From: Nostoc sp. RI_552
GTDB lineage: Bacteria; Cyanobacteriota; Cyanobacteriia; Cyanobacteriales; Nostocaceae
Assembly: GCA_016124525.1 (NCBI GenBank)
Contig: WGNO01000008.1
Coordinates: forward strand, 1 to 64,000
Direction: 5' to 3'
DNA: 64,000 nt
Below the pieces are notes generated by a model. That model was not told the DNA's origin. It saw nothing but the letters and a program-made list of their open reading frames with translations, and ran no database searches. A program made the position numbers and the translations under genes. Below, in pieces: positions 25,878 through 34,647 of the stretch (positions are counted from its first letter, which is position 1; each line of letters begins with the position of its first letter).

Positions 25878-27395
25878 ATGTTTTTATTTTCATACGCCTC
25901 TGACATTCTTCTTCGCAGTGGAGAACATTTAATATTAGTAAGTATAGCCATGATAGTGGCTATTTGTATTGGTATACCTACGGGGATTTTTATCAGTCGT
26001 CAACCTCAACTAGCACCTCCTATTCTAGGTTTAGCAAATGCTATCCAAACTATCCCTAGTTTAGCAATATTTGGGTTTTTAATTTCCGTTCCATTTTTAG
26101 GAGGAATTGGTAAAAATCCTGCCATAGTTGCTTTAACTCTTTACGCTTTATTACCCATAATTCGTAATACTTATATTGGTATTAATAGTATAGATCCCGC
26201 CATTAAAGAAGCTGGTGTAGGAATGGGGATGACCGATAGAGAATTATTATTAAAAGTAGAAATCCCCCTGGCTTTAGGAATAATTTTAGCAGGTGTAAGA
26301 GTGGCAACGGTAATATCCGTAGGAATTGCCACTATTGCTGCTGCTATTGGTGGTGGTGGTTTAGGAGTGTTTATTTTTCAAGGAATTGCTACCGTTAATA
26401 ATCAATTAATCTTAGCAGGAGCAATACCCGCCGCTTTTATTGCCTTAGTTGCGGATTTTACCTTGGGTTTTTTAGAAAAAAGACTAACTAAACAAACACA
26501 AAATAAAGCTATAACTGCTATTGCTATAGTAATCTTAGCTGTAATTATAGGTAGTTTATTATTATTTAACTATCAACAAACACCAGCTATGATTTCTATT
26601 GGCTCAAAAAACTTTACTGAACAACTTATTTTAGCCGAAATTTTAGCACAACAAATAGAAAATCACACGAACTTAAAAGTAGACCGTCGGTTTAATTTAG
26701 GGGGAACATTTATTTGTCATGAAGCAGTGAAAGCTGGAAAAATAGCTGGTTATGTGGAGTATACAGGTACAGCATTTACAGCCATTTTAAAAGAAAAACC
26801 AATTACAGACCCTCAACTTGTCTATGAAAAAGTCAAAAAAGCATATGAAGAAAAATATAAATTATCAGTTATGCCATTTTTGGGATTTGAAAATACCTAT
26901 GCTCTCATTATTAGAGGAGAAGACGCTAAAAAATGGCAAGTTAAAACAATTTCTGAAATTGCTAAATATACTCCACAAATGCAAGCAGGTTTTGGGTATG
27001 AATTTATTGTGAGGGAAGATGGTTATCCAGGATTAGCAAAAACATATAATCTCAGCTTTACCCAATCACCTCAACAAATGGAATTAGGGTTAATGTATAA
27101 ATCTTTGCTAGAAAAGAAAGTAGATATTATTGCAGCTAATTCTACAGATGGCTTAATTCCGGTTCTAAACTTGGTGATTTTGGAAGACGATAAAAAATAC
27201 TTTCCACCTTATCAAGCTGTACCTGTTTTTAATCAACAAATTCTGCAAAAATATCCAGAGTTAATAGAAACTATTAATCAATTAGCTGGTAAAATTTCTA
27301 CTACAGAAATACAAAACATGAATTATCAAGTAGATAATCAATCTCGTCCCGTACAAGAAGTTGTCAGAGCGTGGTTAAATTCTCAAGAATTATGA
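25878..27395 (+). CDS. OpuB/OpuC-type osmoprotectant ABC transporter, permease fused to substrate-binding domain
   Basis: 505 residues. Residues 1-210 form an inner-membrane permease with the EAA-type loop near 110-130 (AIKEAGVGMGMTDRELLLKVEIPLA). After one more membrane helix (about 215-235) the protein continues into an OsmF/ProX-like binding domain (ISIGSKNFTEQLILAEILAQ to VQEVVRAWL). Such fusions import glycine betaine, choline or related quaternary ammonium osmolytes. No ATPase gene is adjacent, so the energising subunit must be encoded elsewhere. The gene uses very A/T-rich codons. Confidence 0.88.
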   Translation: MFLFSYASDILLRSGEHLILVSIAMIVAICIGIPTGIFISRQPQLAPPILGLANAIQTIPSLAIFGFLISVPFLGGIGKNPAIVALTLYALLPIIRNTYIGINSIDPAIKEAGVGMGMTDRELLLKVEIPLALGIILAGVRVATVISVGIATIAAAIGGGGLGVFIFQGIATVNNQLILAGAIPAAFIALVADFTLGFLEKRLTKQTQNKAITAIAIVILAVIIGSLLLFNYQQTPAMISIGSKNFTEQLILAEILAQQIENHTNLKVDRRFNLGGTFICHEAVKAGKIAGYVEYTGTAFTAILKEKPITDPQLVYEKVKKAYEEKYKLSVMPFLGFENTYALIIRGEDAKKWQVKTISEIAKYTPQMQAGFGYEFIVREDGYPGLAKTYNLSFTQSPQQMELGLMYKSLLEKKVDIIAANSTDGLIPVLNLVILEDDKKYFPPYQAVPVFNQQILQKYPELIETINQLAGKISTTEIQNMNYQVDNQSRPVQEVVRAWLNSQEL

Positions 27396-27419
27396 TTGAA
27401 TAAATACTTATATGGTGGG

Positions 27420-27668
27420 AAAGAATGTAAAGACATTCCAGAGAAGTTCTCTACAATGGTATGGAATAATCAGAAATCAAATATGGCAGAAATATCATAT
27501 TATTTCGGGAACAAGGAACATAACTTCATTTTTTCAAATTAAGGCAATATGGGCTACTACTCTTTGGATCATGGGTTGAGAGTATTTTTCCATCAACCCA
27601 GAAAAAGAAACATCATAATGTTCCTGAATTGTTAATCCATGGATTTTCATGACTGATATCTTTATTAC
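27420..27668. repeat. Intergenic region with a hairpin and a degenerate MITE-like segment
   Basis: A perfect 8-bp inverted repeat (TGGGTTGA at 27572-27579, TCAACCCA at 27593-27600) lies between the convergent transporter and DUF427 genes and may end transcription. Upstream, at about 27425-27490, the words GTAAAGACATTCC, AGTTCTCTAC and CAGAAATCAAATATGG resemble pieces of the 88-bp element at 31849-31936, but in a different order. This suggests a decayed relative of that element. Confidence 0.4.
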
Positions 27669-28163
27669 TTACCATCCCCAAGTACCTGGACCACCTTTGA
27701 ATGGTCCGACAATATCCGCAGTGATCCATCCGCCATAAAAATCACCAGCTTGGGGTATGACTAGCTGACCATTGACATAACAAGCATCCATTAAAGCGGC
27801 GGTAAAACCATAATACTTTTCCATGGAAAGAAAATTAGGCGTTGGAGCAAAATATCTCCAAGCTGCATATTTTATCTGCTTATCACCAATATGAATATGA
27901 TAGTATTGGTATGCACCTTTCCATTCACAGATATTTTTCTTAGGTGTTTCAACCAGATATTCTAGTTTGATGTCTTCTGGGGGGAAATAATAGGTAGGAG
28001 GATGACTGGTTTCTAAAACTCTCTTTCCTCTAGTGGTTTCTCCTAAAATAATACCATTACAAATGACTTTTAAGTGTTTGTCAGTATCTTGTAAAATAGC
28101 AGGACGGGGATAATCCCAAACAGATTCTTGTCCTGGTTGTGGGGGGATAGGTTCTGGTCTCAT
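27669..28163 (-). CDS. DUF427-domain protein
   Basis: 164 residues with AGAGGA about 12 bases before the ATG. The DUF427 pattern is recognised: IICNG..LGETTRGKRVLETSHPP, PTYYFPPEDI, then ICEWKGAYQYYHI and AAWRYFAPTP. Two trailing segments are rich in Gly and aromatic residues (GGWITADIVGPFKGGPG). The family is widespread and lacks an established function. It ends 270 bases from the convergent transporter gene. Confidence 0.85.
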   Translation of the reverse strand: MRPEPIPPQPGQESVWDYPRPAILQDTDKHLKVICNGIILGETTRGKRVLETSHPPTYYFPPEDIKLEYLVETPKKNICEWKGAYQYYHIHIGDKQIKYAAWRYFAPTPNFLSMEKYYGFTAALMDACYVNGQLVIPQAGDFYGGWITADIVGPFKGGPGTWGW

Positions 28164-28646
28164 GGTTAATAATTTCCTCTGTTCAAGTGGTAATTAAAAT
28201 GTTAAGGAATTTTTGATTAACTCAGGTTTTGCACCCCTACCTACTAACCCAGGTAAATTAAAAATATGCGCGATAAAGCTAAGTCATTTTTATGGCACTT
28301 CCTGGGTAAATGAAGGGTTTTGCTTTTTTACTGAGTAGTAAAGTTACATCAATTTTTACTAGTGGAACATATAAGTTAATTACATTCAAACTGTATCATT
28401 TCTTGAGTTTCAATCAAACCCCTGGGGATGACTGACATTTCATGCTGATATCCCTACCCAATACCTCTTAACCAAGCCAGCCACGATTCCTGAGTCAATC
28501 CTCTAACAATTTCAACAAATGCACTTCCACCACCACAGGGAATTCACAGAAGAATTCCCCCCAGGCAAGCAAATATCTGGACAACAAGTACACTGAATAA
28601 CGGTAAAATTAACAGCTCATCTCAAAATTGCCTACTTGTTAACCCC
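28164..28646. other. Long leader region upstream of ilvA with a perfect hairpin
   Basis: 483 bases between the divergent DUF427 and threonine ammonia-lyase genes. The clearest structure is an 8-bp inverted repeat (GGGAATTC at 28538-28545, GAATTCCC at 28552-28559, loop of 6), about 90 bases before the ilvA start. An ATTA/TTAC-rich promoter-like stretch lies near 28330-28400. I see no leader peptide rich in branched-chain amino acids, so classical attenuation is not supported. Confidence 0.4.
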
Positions 28647-30158
28647 ATGTATTGCGACTACCTGGTACAAATTCTGACCGCCCGTGTGTATGATGTTGCT
28701 CAGGAAACACCATTGGAGTATGCCCCTAACCTCTCCACACGACTGAATAATCAACTGTTGCTGAAGCGGGAGGATATGCAGTCAGTTTTTTCTTTTAAGC
28801 TCAGGGGTGCTTACAACAAAATGGTCAATCTTTCACCGGGATTATTGGCGCGGGGTGTAATAGCTGCATCAGCGGGAAATCATGCTCAAGGTGTAGCCTT
28901 GGCTGCTAGTCGGCTAGGAACACAAGCGATGATCGTTATGCCCGTCACTACCCCCCAGGTGAAAATAGATGCAGTCAAAGCCAGGGGGGGAGAGGTGGTC
29001 TTACATGGCAATACCTACGATGATGCTTATGCTTACGCCCGGCAAATGGAAGCCCAAAAGGGACTCACTTTTATTCATCCCTTTGATGACCCTGATGTTA
29101 TCGCTGGACAGGGGACAATTGGGATGGAAATTTTGCGGCAATATCAGCAACCCATCCATGCTATTTTTGTCGCTATTGGTGGCGGAGGATTAATTTCGGG
29201 AATTGCAGCTTACGTCAAACGATTGCGTCCCGAAATTAAGATTATCGGCGTTGAACCTGTGGATGCTGATGCTATGTACCAATCAATCAAAGCCGGATAC
29301 CGGGTGCGGTTGCCCCAGGTAGGTTTATTTGCCGACGGGGTCGCAGTGCGGGAAGTGGGAGAAGAAACTTTTCGTTTGTGCCAAAACTATGTGGATGAAA
29401 TTATTTTAGTTGACACAGATGATACCTGCGCTGCCATTAAAGATGTGTTTGAGGATACTAGATCCATTTTAGAACCAGCAGGTGCTTTAGCGATCGCAGC
29501 TGCCAAAGCCTATGTTGAAAGAGAACAAATCCAAGGACAAACCTTAATTGCCGTTGCCTGCGGTGCCAACATGAATTTTGATCGTCTGCGTTTTGTGGCA
29601 GAACGGGCCGAGTTCGGAGAACGTCGCGAAGCTATCTTTGCAGTGGCCATTCCCGAAGAACGGGGTAGTTTGCGGAAGTTTTGTGAATGTATTGGCAACC
29701 GCAATCTTACTGAATTTAACTATCGCATTGCCGATGAAAAAGAAGCTCATATTTTTGTAGGTGTGCAAATTCAAAATCGTGCTGATGCCCTCAAAATAGT
29801 AGAAACCTTTGAAAGTTCAGGTTTCAAAACCATTGACTTAACAGATGATGAACTGACAAAATTACACCTTCGCCACATGGTAGGTGGACATTCTCCCCTG
29901 GCCCATAACGAATTACTCTATCGTTTTGAGTTTCCCGAACGTCCCGGTGCGTTGATGAAATTTCTCGGTTCCATGAGTCCCAACTGGAATATTAGTATGT
30001 TCCACTACCGCAATAACGGGGCAGATTACGGACGAATTGTGGTGGGAATGCAAGTACCTCCCCAAGAAATGCAGGAATGGAAAGCATTTCTCGATACCCT
30101 CGGTTATCGTTATTGGAATGAAAGCCAGAACACTGCATACAAGCTGTTTTTAGGTTAA
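28647..30158 (+). CDS. ilvA: Threonine ammonia-lyase (biosynthetic)
   Basis: 503 residues, typical of the long biosynthetic form. The PLP lysine is in FSFKLRGAYNKM near residue 50; the glycine loop is AIGGGGLISGIAAYVK near 175. Two ACT-like regulatory domains follow from about 325 (AIPEERGSLRKFCECIG and EFPERPGALMKFL), the sites of isoleucine feedback in this family. It makes 2-oxobutanoate from threonine for isoleucine synthesis. Its stop codon overlaps that of the convergent GT39 gene by 4 bases. Confidence 0.95.
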   Translation: MYCDYLVQILTARVYDVAQETPLEYAPNLSTRLNNQLLLKREDMQSVFSFKLRGAYNKMVNLSPGLLARGVIAASAGNHAQGVALAASRLGTQAMIVMPVTTPQVKIDAVKARGGEVVLHGNTYDDAYAYARQMEAQKGLTFIHPFDDPDVIAGQGTIGMEILRQYQQPIHAIFVAIGGGGLISGIAAYVKRLRPEIKIIGVEPVDADAMYQSIKAGYRVRLPQVGLFADGVAVREVGEETFRLCQNYVDEIILVDTDDTCAAIKDVFEDTRSILEPAGALAIAAAKAYVEREQIQGQTLIAVACGANMNFDRLRFVAERAEFGERREAIFAVAIPEERGSLRKFCECIGNRNLTEFNYRIADEKEAHIFVGVQIQNRADALKIVETFESSGFKTIDLTDDELTKLHLRHMVGGHSPLAHNELLYRFEFPERPGALMKFLGSMSPNWNISMFHYRNNGADYGRIVVGMQVPPQEMQEWKAFLDTLGYRYWNESQNTAYKLFLG

Positions 30159-31807
30159 ATTCCGTAAGACCGAGGATAGGGCTTGAGCAGTGTCTGAGCT
30201 TGATAAACGTGAACGATGTTGATTTGCACCCCACCTCGGTTAATTGGTATGGTTGCAATCTCAGTTAAGCTGCTAAAGTGATGGCGATAACTAGCCATTA
30301 AGTCTTCTCTGTTGTTAAAGGCTCCAGTGGTAATGTAAAGTGCGTCTTTTCCTAACCATTGGTCGGGTTTTGACCAAAAAGCAAAGCCACGCAAATCTTG
30401 ACCAATGTCAAAGCAAGTAATGGGTGTGTTAGTTATGGGTTGAAGGGACATGGCAATGAGTCCACCGAGGTAATAACGATTAGTAAATATAAAGCTGGAT
30501 TTCTCTAAAGCTTCCCGCAAAATAGGAGATTTAACAAAGCCATACCGTATTTGCTCAATATCAATCAGTTCTGTGGAGGGGTCGTTTTCAGGAGCTAAAA
30601 ATCCTCCCATAATGCTGTATTGGCTCGGTTTTTGGACTATTCCTGTGGTCACTTGCAGTAGAAGAATCAGCAAAATAGTACCAACCATTAACCCGGAACC
30701 TAAAAGCCATCGCTTTACCCAACACCGCCATTGCTGTTCCCAAATAGTTACTTGTTGTCCCAGCAACAAAGTTACTCCCCAAAATCCTGGCATTGCCCAA
30801 GCTGGTAAAATTTGCCGATATCCCCCCATGAGGGTAAACCCTACAGTTAAGGGCAGAGATAACCATAAAATCAATAGTTGAGCATCTCCTAAATTTTGTT
30901 GATAGGTTCGTGATTTCTGGAAAAAAAATTGAATAGTTTTAGCTAGGGCTACGCGCAAACTCACCCACCAAAGGGGCAATCCTATGGTTGGGAACAGATA
31001 ACCAATTTCAGCTAAACAAACACCTGCTACACCCAGGAGACTATAGCCACCTGTGGGTACTGCACGTTCTGACTGAAAACGCAAGGATACCCAATCATGG
31101 TGTAGATTCCACAACAAAATAGGAGATATGGTAATTATGAACAAGCCTAACCCTAGCCATGTCCAAGGGGAAAGCAGTGCACGGCGATGACCTGGACTTG
31201 TTAAGCAAAAACCAACTAACCCAAAGCCTAAAACAAAACCATGATATTTACTTAAACAGGCTAATCCTACCACAATCCCCAGTATGGCTAAACGGTAACT
31301 GGGTAAGTAGATGGAAGATGAGCCGCTTTTTTCCTTCAACACATCGGGCTGAGGAAAAAATTCCTCGGCTGCACAATATAAACCACCTGACCAAAACAAC
31401 ATCAATGGAGCATCCGGCAGACTCAGAATACCAAAGCTAATGGCAAAAATGGGACTGATAGTTGCGATCGCTAAAGTAAACAGCGCAGCTTGAGGAGAAA
31501 ATAATTTTCCCCCAGTCAAATACAATAACACCAGACTGCCTGTGTAACAAATCAGCGCACCCAGGCGAATTGTGAACTGAGAAACAACTCCAGTTAACCA
31601 CGGCCCCAAGCCAGTTGTCAGCGCTACCATCACTGGATGATCAAAATAGCTCCAGTTTAAGTGCAAGCTGTAGAGATAGTAATAAGCTTCATCAAAAGTA
31701 GGGTAGAGCCAGAAAGCTATCAAGCCTCGAAACAGTAGTCCCCCAACTAGCAAAAAAAGCAACGACTGATTAGCTTTTTGAACTAACCATTTTTGAGCTA
31801 TTTGCAT
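30155..31807 (-). CDS. GT39-family (ArnT/PMT-like) membrane glycosyltransferase
   Basis: 550 residues with about eleven hydrophobic helices. The first extracytoplasmic loop has FDEAYYYLYSLHLNWSYFDHP, the acidic catalytic loop typical of lipid-linked-sugar glycosyltransferases. Such enzymes move a sugar from a polyprenyl phosphate to a lipid or protein on the outer side of the membrane. A second, only distantly similar GT39 gene lies at 56008. The acceptor cannot be told from sequence. Confidence 0.82.
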   Translation of the reverse strand: MQIAQKWLVQKANQSLLFLLVGGLLFRGLIAFWLYPTFDEAYYYLYSLHLNWSYFDHPVMVALTTGLGPWLTGVVSQFTIRLGALICYTGSLVLLYLTGGKLFSPQAALFTLAIATISPIFAISFGILSLPDAPLMLFWSGGLYCAAEEFFPQPDVLKEKSGSSSIYLPSYRLAILGIVVGLACLSKYHGFVLGFGLVGFCLTSPGHRRALLSPWTWLGLGLFIITISPILLWNLHHDWVSLRFQSERAVPTGGYSLLGVAGVCLAEIGYLFPTIGLPLWWVSLRVALAKTIQFFFQKSRTYQQNLGDAQLLILWLSLPLTVGFTLMGGYRQILPAWAMPGFWGVTLLLGQQVTIWEQQWRCWVKRWLLGSGLMVGTILLILLLQVTTGIVQKPSQYSIMGGFLAPENDPSTELIDIEQIRYGFVKSPILREALEKSSFIFTNRYYLGGLIAMSLQPITNTPITCFDIGQDLRGFAFWSKPDQWLGKDALYITTGAFNNREDLMASYRHHFSSLTEIATIPINRGGVQINIVHVYQAQTLLKPYPRSYGI

Positions 31808-31848
31808 TTACTGGCATTCCTAAAAAAATTTAACTGGATCATACTATA

Positions 31849-31936
31849 GACATCTCCAGAAATCAAATATGGGTCTTCGGTTAACCGTTGTAAACACATT
31901 CCGTAGAACCTCTCTACATTCTTGGTTAGAGATGTC
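31849..31936. mobile_element. 88-bp MITE-like element with TA target duplication
   Basis: The element begins GACATCTCC at 31849 and ends GAGATGTC at 31936, giving terminal inverted repeats of 8 bp. It is flanked by TA at 31847-31848 and 31937-31938, as expected for IS630/Tc1-type insertions. The inside contains CAGAAATCAAATATGG and a GTAGAACCTCTCTAC hairpin. It has no coding capacity and lies between two minus-strand genes. A related, scrambled segment lies near 27425-27490. Confidence 0.65.
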
Positions 31937-31996
31937 TAAATATATTACGTGAAAAACTCGAGCAGGAAAAAAAGTAACTCTACCCTGCACCCTGGG

Positions 31997-33265
31997 TCAG
32001 TCTATTGCAGAGCGAAACGCCGGAGTCGGGAAAAAGTTCTGAAATGCAGCCAACCTCTGATTTGCGGGTTCTGGGGCAGAGTTCCAAAGAGTTTCGTAGT
32101 AGAAGAAGGTTACACCTAAGCCCCGTGCTTGGGTAGCCCTTACCTGAGACTTAATTTGCTGCATAGAAACAGGTCGATTTCTTAAACCTGTCATAATACC
32201 GATAGCCGCGGGAATTTTTTGTTGGGCTTCTTGAATTTCTCTGCGGGAAATCTTACTAACAAAGCTTTCCAAATCAGGACGATAAATCTGCACAATCAGC
32301 TCGTCTACAATATTCTGCCCTATCCAAGCCAGCCAGTCTTGTAGTTGAAACTTATAAGCAAAGTCGTAGTAGTTGGGAGCCACCGAGAAAATGGCTTTGG
32401 GTTTTCTGGCCTTTACAGCTTGATGGATTTGTGCCATCAAGGCTGTGATTTTATCTGCTCGCCACTTTATCCAGGCTTCATCTTGAGCATTAGTGGGGGG
32501 AGGATTTTTGGTTTCTTGGGTATACAAGCGAATTGTGTATGGATCATAACCAAATTCATGAGGTAAACTCATATGATCATCAAACTGAATCCCATCGACA
32601 TCATATTGAGTGACAACCTCGACAACAAGATTGGTAATAAATTGCTGTACTTCTGGATGGAAGGGATTAAGCCATACAACCTCACCAGCAGCACTAATGG
32701 AGGTTTGAGTACCATCTTGCTTTTGTGTCAACCACTGTGGATAATTCAACGCCAATTCTGATGTTGGCGGAGCCATGAAACCAAACTCAAACCAAGGAAT
32801 GGCCAGCAGTCTTTGGCGATGAGCTTGGTTAATCAAGTCGGCGAGAATATCATGTCCATCTGAACCTTGAAAAACAAAGGGTTGAATCCCCGCGCGTTGT
32901 GCTACAGCACTAGGATACATGACATAACCAGAATTCCATATCACAGGATAAATCGTGTTAAAGTTTAGCTGCCGTAATTGAGTCATAGCCCACTGCACTT
33001 TGGCGCGATCTTTAAGGGTGTCAAAGTCATTGTTGGTAATCCAAACTCCGCGAATCTCCGGACGCGGTAACTGTGGGATATCTATATTGTTCGTAGCTAT
33101 GGCAGGATTTAAACTTTTCAGTAGCACTACCGTAATAAATGATATGAAAACTAGAATTGGAAAAAGACTCTTGACCGACCTCATAAACTTAAATAATGCA
33201 TTAGCTGCCCACGCCCGCAAGATTTTTGGGCGACGAAATTTACTAGCCATATCATTTACGAACAT
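31997..33265 (-). CDS. Family-10-like glycosyl hydrolase (GHL10/DUF187), exported
   Basis: 422 residues; the frame begins MFVNDMASKFRR, with a second ATG five codons in. A hydrophobic segment at about 34-56 is a signal anchor. The barrel domain has PEIRGVWITNNDF, FNTIYPVIWNSGYVMYPS, PWFEFGFMAPP, WLNPFHPEVQQFI and VDGIQFDDHMSLP, the usual blocks of this family. Members are thought to cleave polysaccharide or denuded peptidoglycan glycan strands at the cell surface. The exact substrate is unknown. Confidence 0.87.
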   Translation of the reverse strand: MFVNDMASKFRRPKILRAWAANALFKFMRSVKSLFPILVFISFITVVLLKSLNPAIATNNIDIPQLPRPEIRGVWITNNDFDTLKDRAKVQWAMTQLRQLNFNTIYPVIWNSGYVMYPSAVAQRAGIQPFVFQGSDGHDILADLINQAHRQRLLAIPWFEFGFMAPPTSELALNYPQWLTQKQDGTQTSISAAGEVVWLNPFHPEVQQFITNLVVEVVTQYDVDGIQFDDHMSLPHEFGYDPYTIRLYTQETKNPPPTNAQDEAWIKWRADKITALMAQIHQAVKARKPKAIFSVAPNYYDFAYKFQLQDWLAWIGQNIVDELIVQIYRPDLESFVSKISRREIQEAQQKIPAAIGIMTGLRNRPVSMQQIKSQVRATQARGLGVTFFYYETLWNSAPEPANQRLAAFQNFFPTPAFRSAID

Positions 33266-33778
33266 CTATGCTAACTCAAGGATTTGTTAATTGATAATTA
33301 GTGGTTTTCCATGCATGCTAAATGTTTGCATTCCAGAAGCCGAAGCAAACTTAGCATAGTTAAATATATGACGTAACTAGTAATATAGAAGTGCCCGCTA
33401 GAAAAAATTTTTTTCCAGTATTATAAATCCTTTGTTTAGTAACCATAAGGTTTTTTAGTTACAGGTAATCCTAGCTATACCAATCCCTGGTTTCAGAAAT
33501 ACTATTTAATTTTGGGTATAAGTTAGCACTAAAAATTATGAATAATCAAAAAATATCTGGGCGAAATCACATCAGGCCTAGTCAAGAGAATATTTTTGCA
33601 TACTCTTAGCAGTACTTACTTTCTTTACCATAAATTGTCATATTATTTGCACTATCTTGTTTGTCGCCCTGTCAGCTTTTTTGGTTGATTACTTTGTCTT
33701 GATGTCACAGACTCGATGGCGAGATTAGTGCTATTTTATTTTTGCACAAACTCCTTTACTCTAATCGCGATACAAGCT
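33266..33778. other. AT-rich intergenic region, nothing recognised
   Basis: 513 bases between the divergent glycosyl hydrolase and histidine phosphatase genes. No ORF with coding character, tRNA-like fold or long repeat is visible. It must hold both promoters. A short inverted word (ATGCATGC around 33311) is present but weak. The frame open upstream of 33779 is not counted as coding because family members start at the later ATG. Confidence 0.5.
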
Positions 33779-34417
33779 ATGACACTCAATTTATATTTAC
33801 TGCGACATGGAGAAACTACTTTTAGTCAAACTGGTCATTTCTGCGGTGAAACTGATGCCGAGTTGACAAAAGAAGGGATACAGATGGCAGAGAGTTTTGC
33901 TGATGTTTATCAAAAATTGCAGTGGGAGGCCATTTATGTTAGCCCGATGAAGCGCACAATTGCAACTGCCAAGCCATTGTGTGATGCTATGGGTATGGAT
34001 ATGCAGTTGCGTGACGGACTTAGAGAAGGTAGTTACGGCCAGTGGGAAACTAAGAGTAAATCCTTTGCCCAGGAAAATTACGCAGAAAACTATGTCAAAT
34101 GGTTAACGGAACCTGCTTGGAATGCACCACTAGGTGGAGAAACTGCGGTAGATATTGCTAACCGTTCTATGCCTGTAATCGCTGAAATTCAAGAAAAACA
34201 TCCCCAAGGTAATGTTTTAGTAGTTTCCCATAAAGCCACAATTCGGATTATACTTTGCAGTTTACTGGGTATTGATTTGGGACGCTATCGCTATCGGGTG
34301 AATATTTTGGTCGCGTCAGTAAGTATGGTTAAATTTGACGTTCATGGTCCTTTGTTAGAAATATTGGGCGATCGCCATCATATACCGGATCATATTCGCT
34401 TTCGTCCGGGAACATAA
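33779..34417 (+). CDS. Histidine phosphatase family protein (phosphoglycerate-mutase-like)
   Basis: 212 residues from the ATG at 33779, which begins MTLNLYLLRHGETTFSQTG, the usual start of the family; an in-frame ATG at 33716 would add 21 residues. The RHG motif with the catalytic histidine is followed by YVSPMKRTIATAKPL, EGSYGQWE and the second histidine in VLVVSHKATIRI. Members include alpha-ribazole phosphatase, 2-phosphosugar phosphatases and cofactor-dependent phosphoglycerate mutases. The substrate is uncertain. Confidence 0.88.
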   Translation: MTLNLYLLRHGETTFSQTGHFCGETDAELTKEGIQMAESFADVYQKLQWEAIYVSPMKRTIATAKPLCDAMGMDMQLRDGLREGSYGQWETKSKSFAQENYAENYVKWLTEPAWNAPLGGETAVDIANRSMPVIAEIQEKHPQGNVLVVSHKATIRIILCSLLGIDLGRYRYRVNILVASVSMVKFDVHGPLLEILGDRHHIPDHIRFRPGT

Positions 34418-34435
34418 TAGTCCCTGTTAGTAGTT

Positions 34436-34511
34436 TTGACATACTCACCGTCCTCAAGGAGCATTCGGTAGTTCCGGCGGAACGTCTCCACTTCGGTAGT
34501 TCCGCCGGAAC
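34436..34511 (-). mobile_element. End of an IS200/IS605-type element (scar)
   Basis: On the minus strand the sequence ends GCTCCTTGAGGACGGTGAGT then ATGTCAA, a form I associate with the right ends of cyanobacterial IS200/IS605 elements. Inside it lie two copies of GGTAGTTCCGG/CCGGAAC-type words that form a strong hairpin (GTTCCGGCGGAAC and GTTCCGCCGGAAC, about 34470-34510). A minus-strand frame ends at 34512 with ENYRQVGLKIGVA and could be the tail of the element's protein, but the rest of that frame has no transposase features. The body of the element appears deleted. Confidence 0.45.
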
Positions 34512-34647
34512 CTATGCAACACCGATTTTCAGACCAACTTGCCGATAATTTTCAAACATTCTCTTAACTATTTCTTTACCCATAATTTTATATTTTGCAC
34601 TTAAAATAAATTGTCTAAAAAATCTAAACCTTAAGAAATACCCATTT

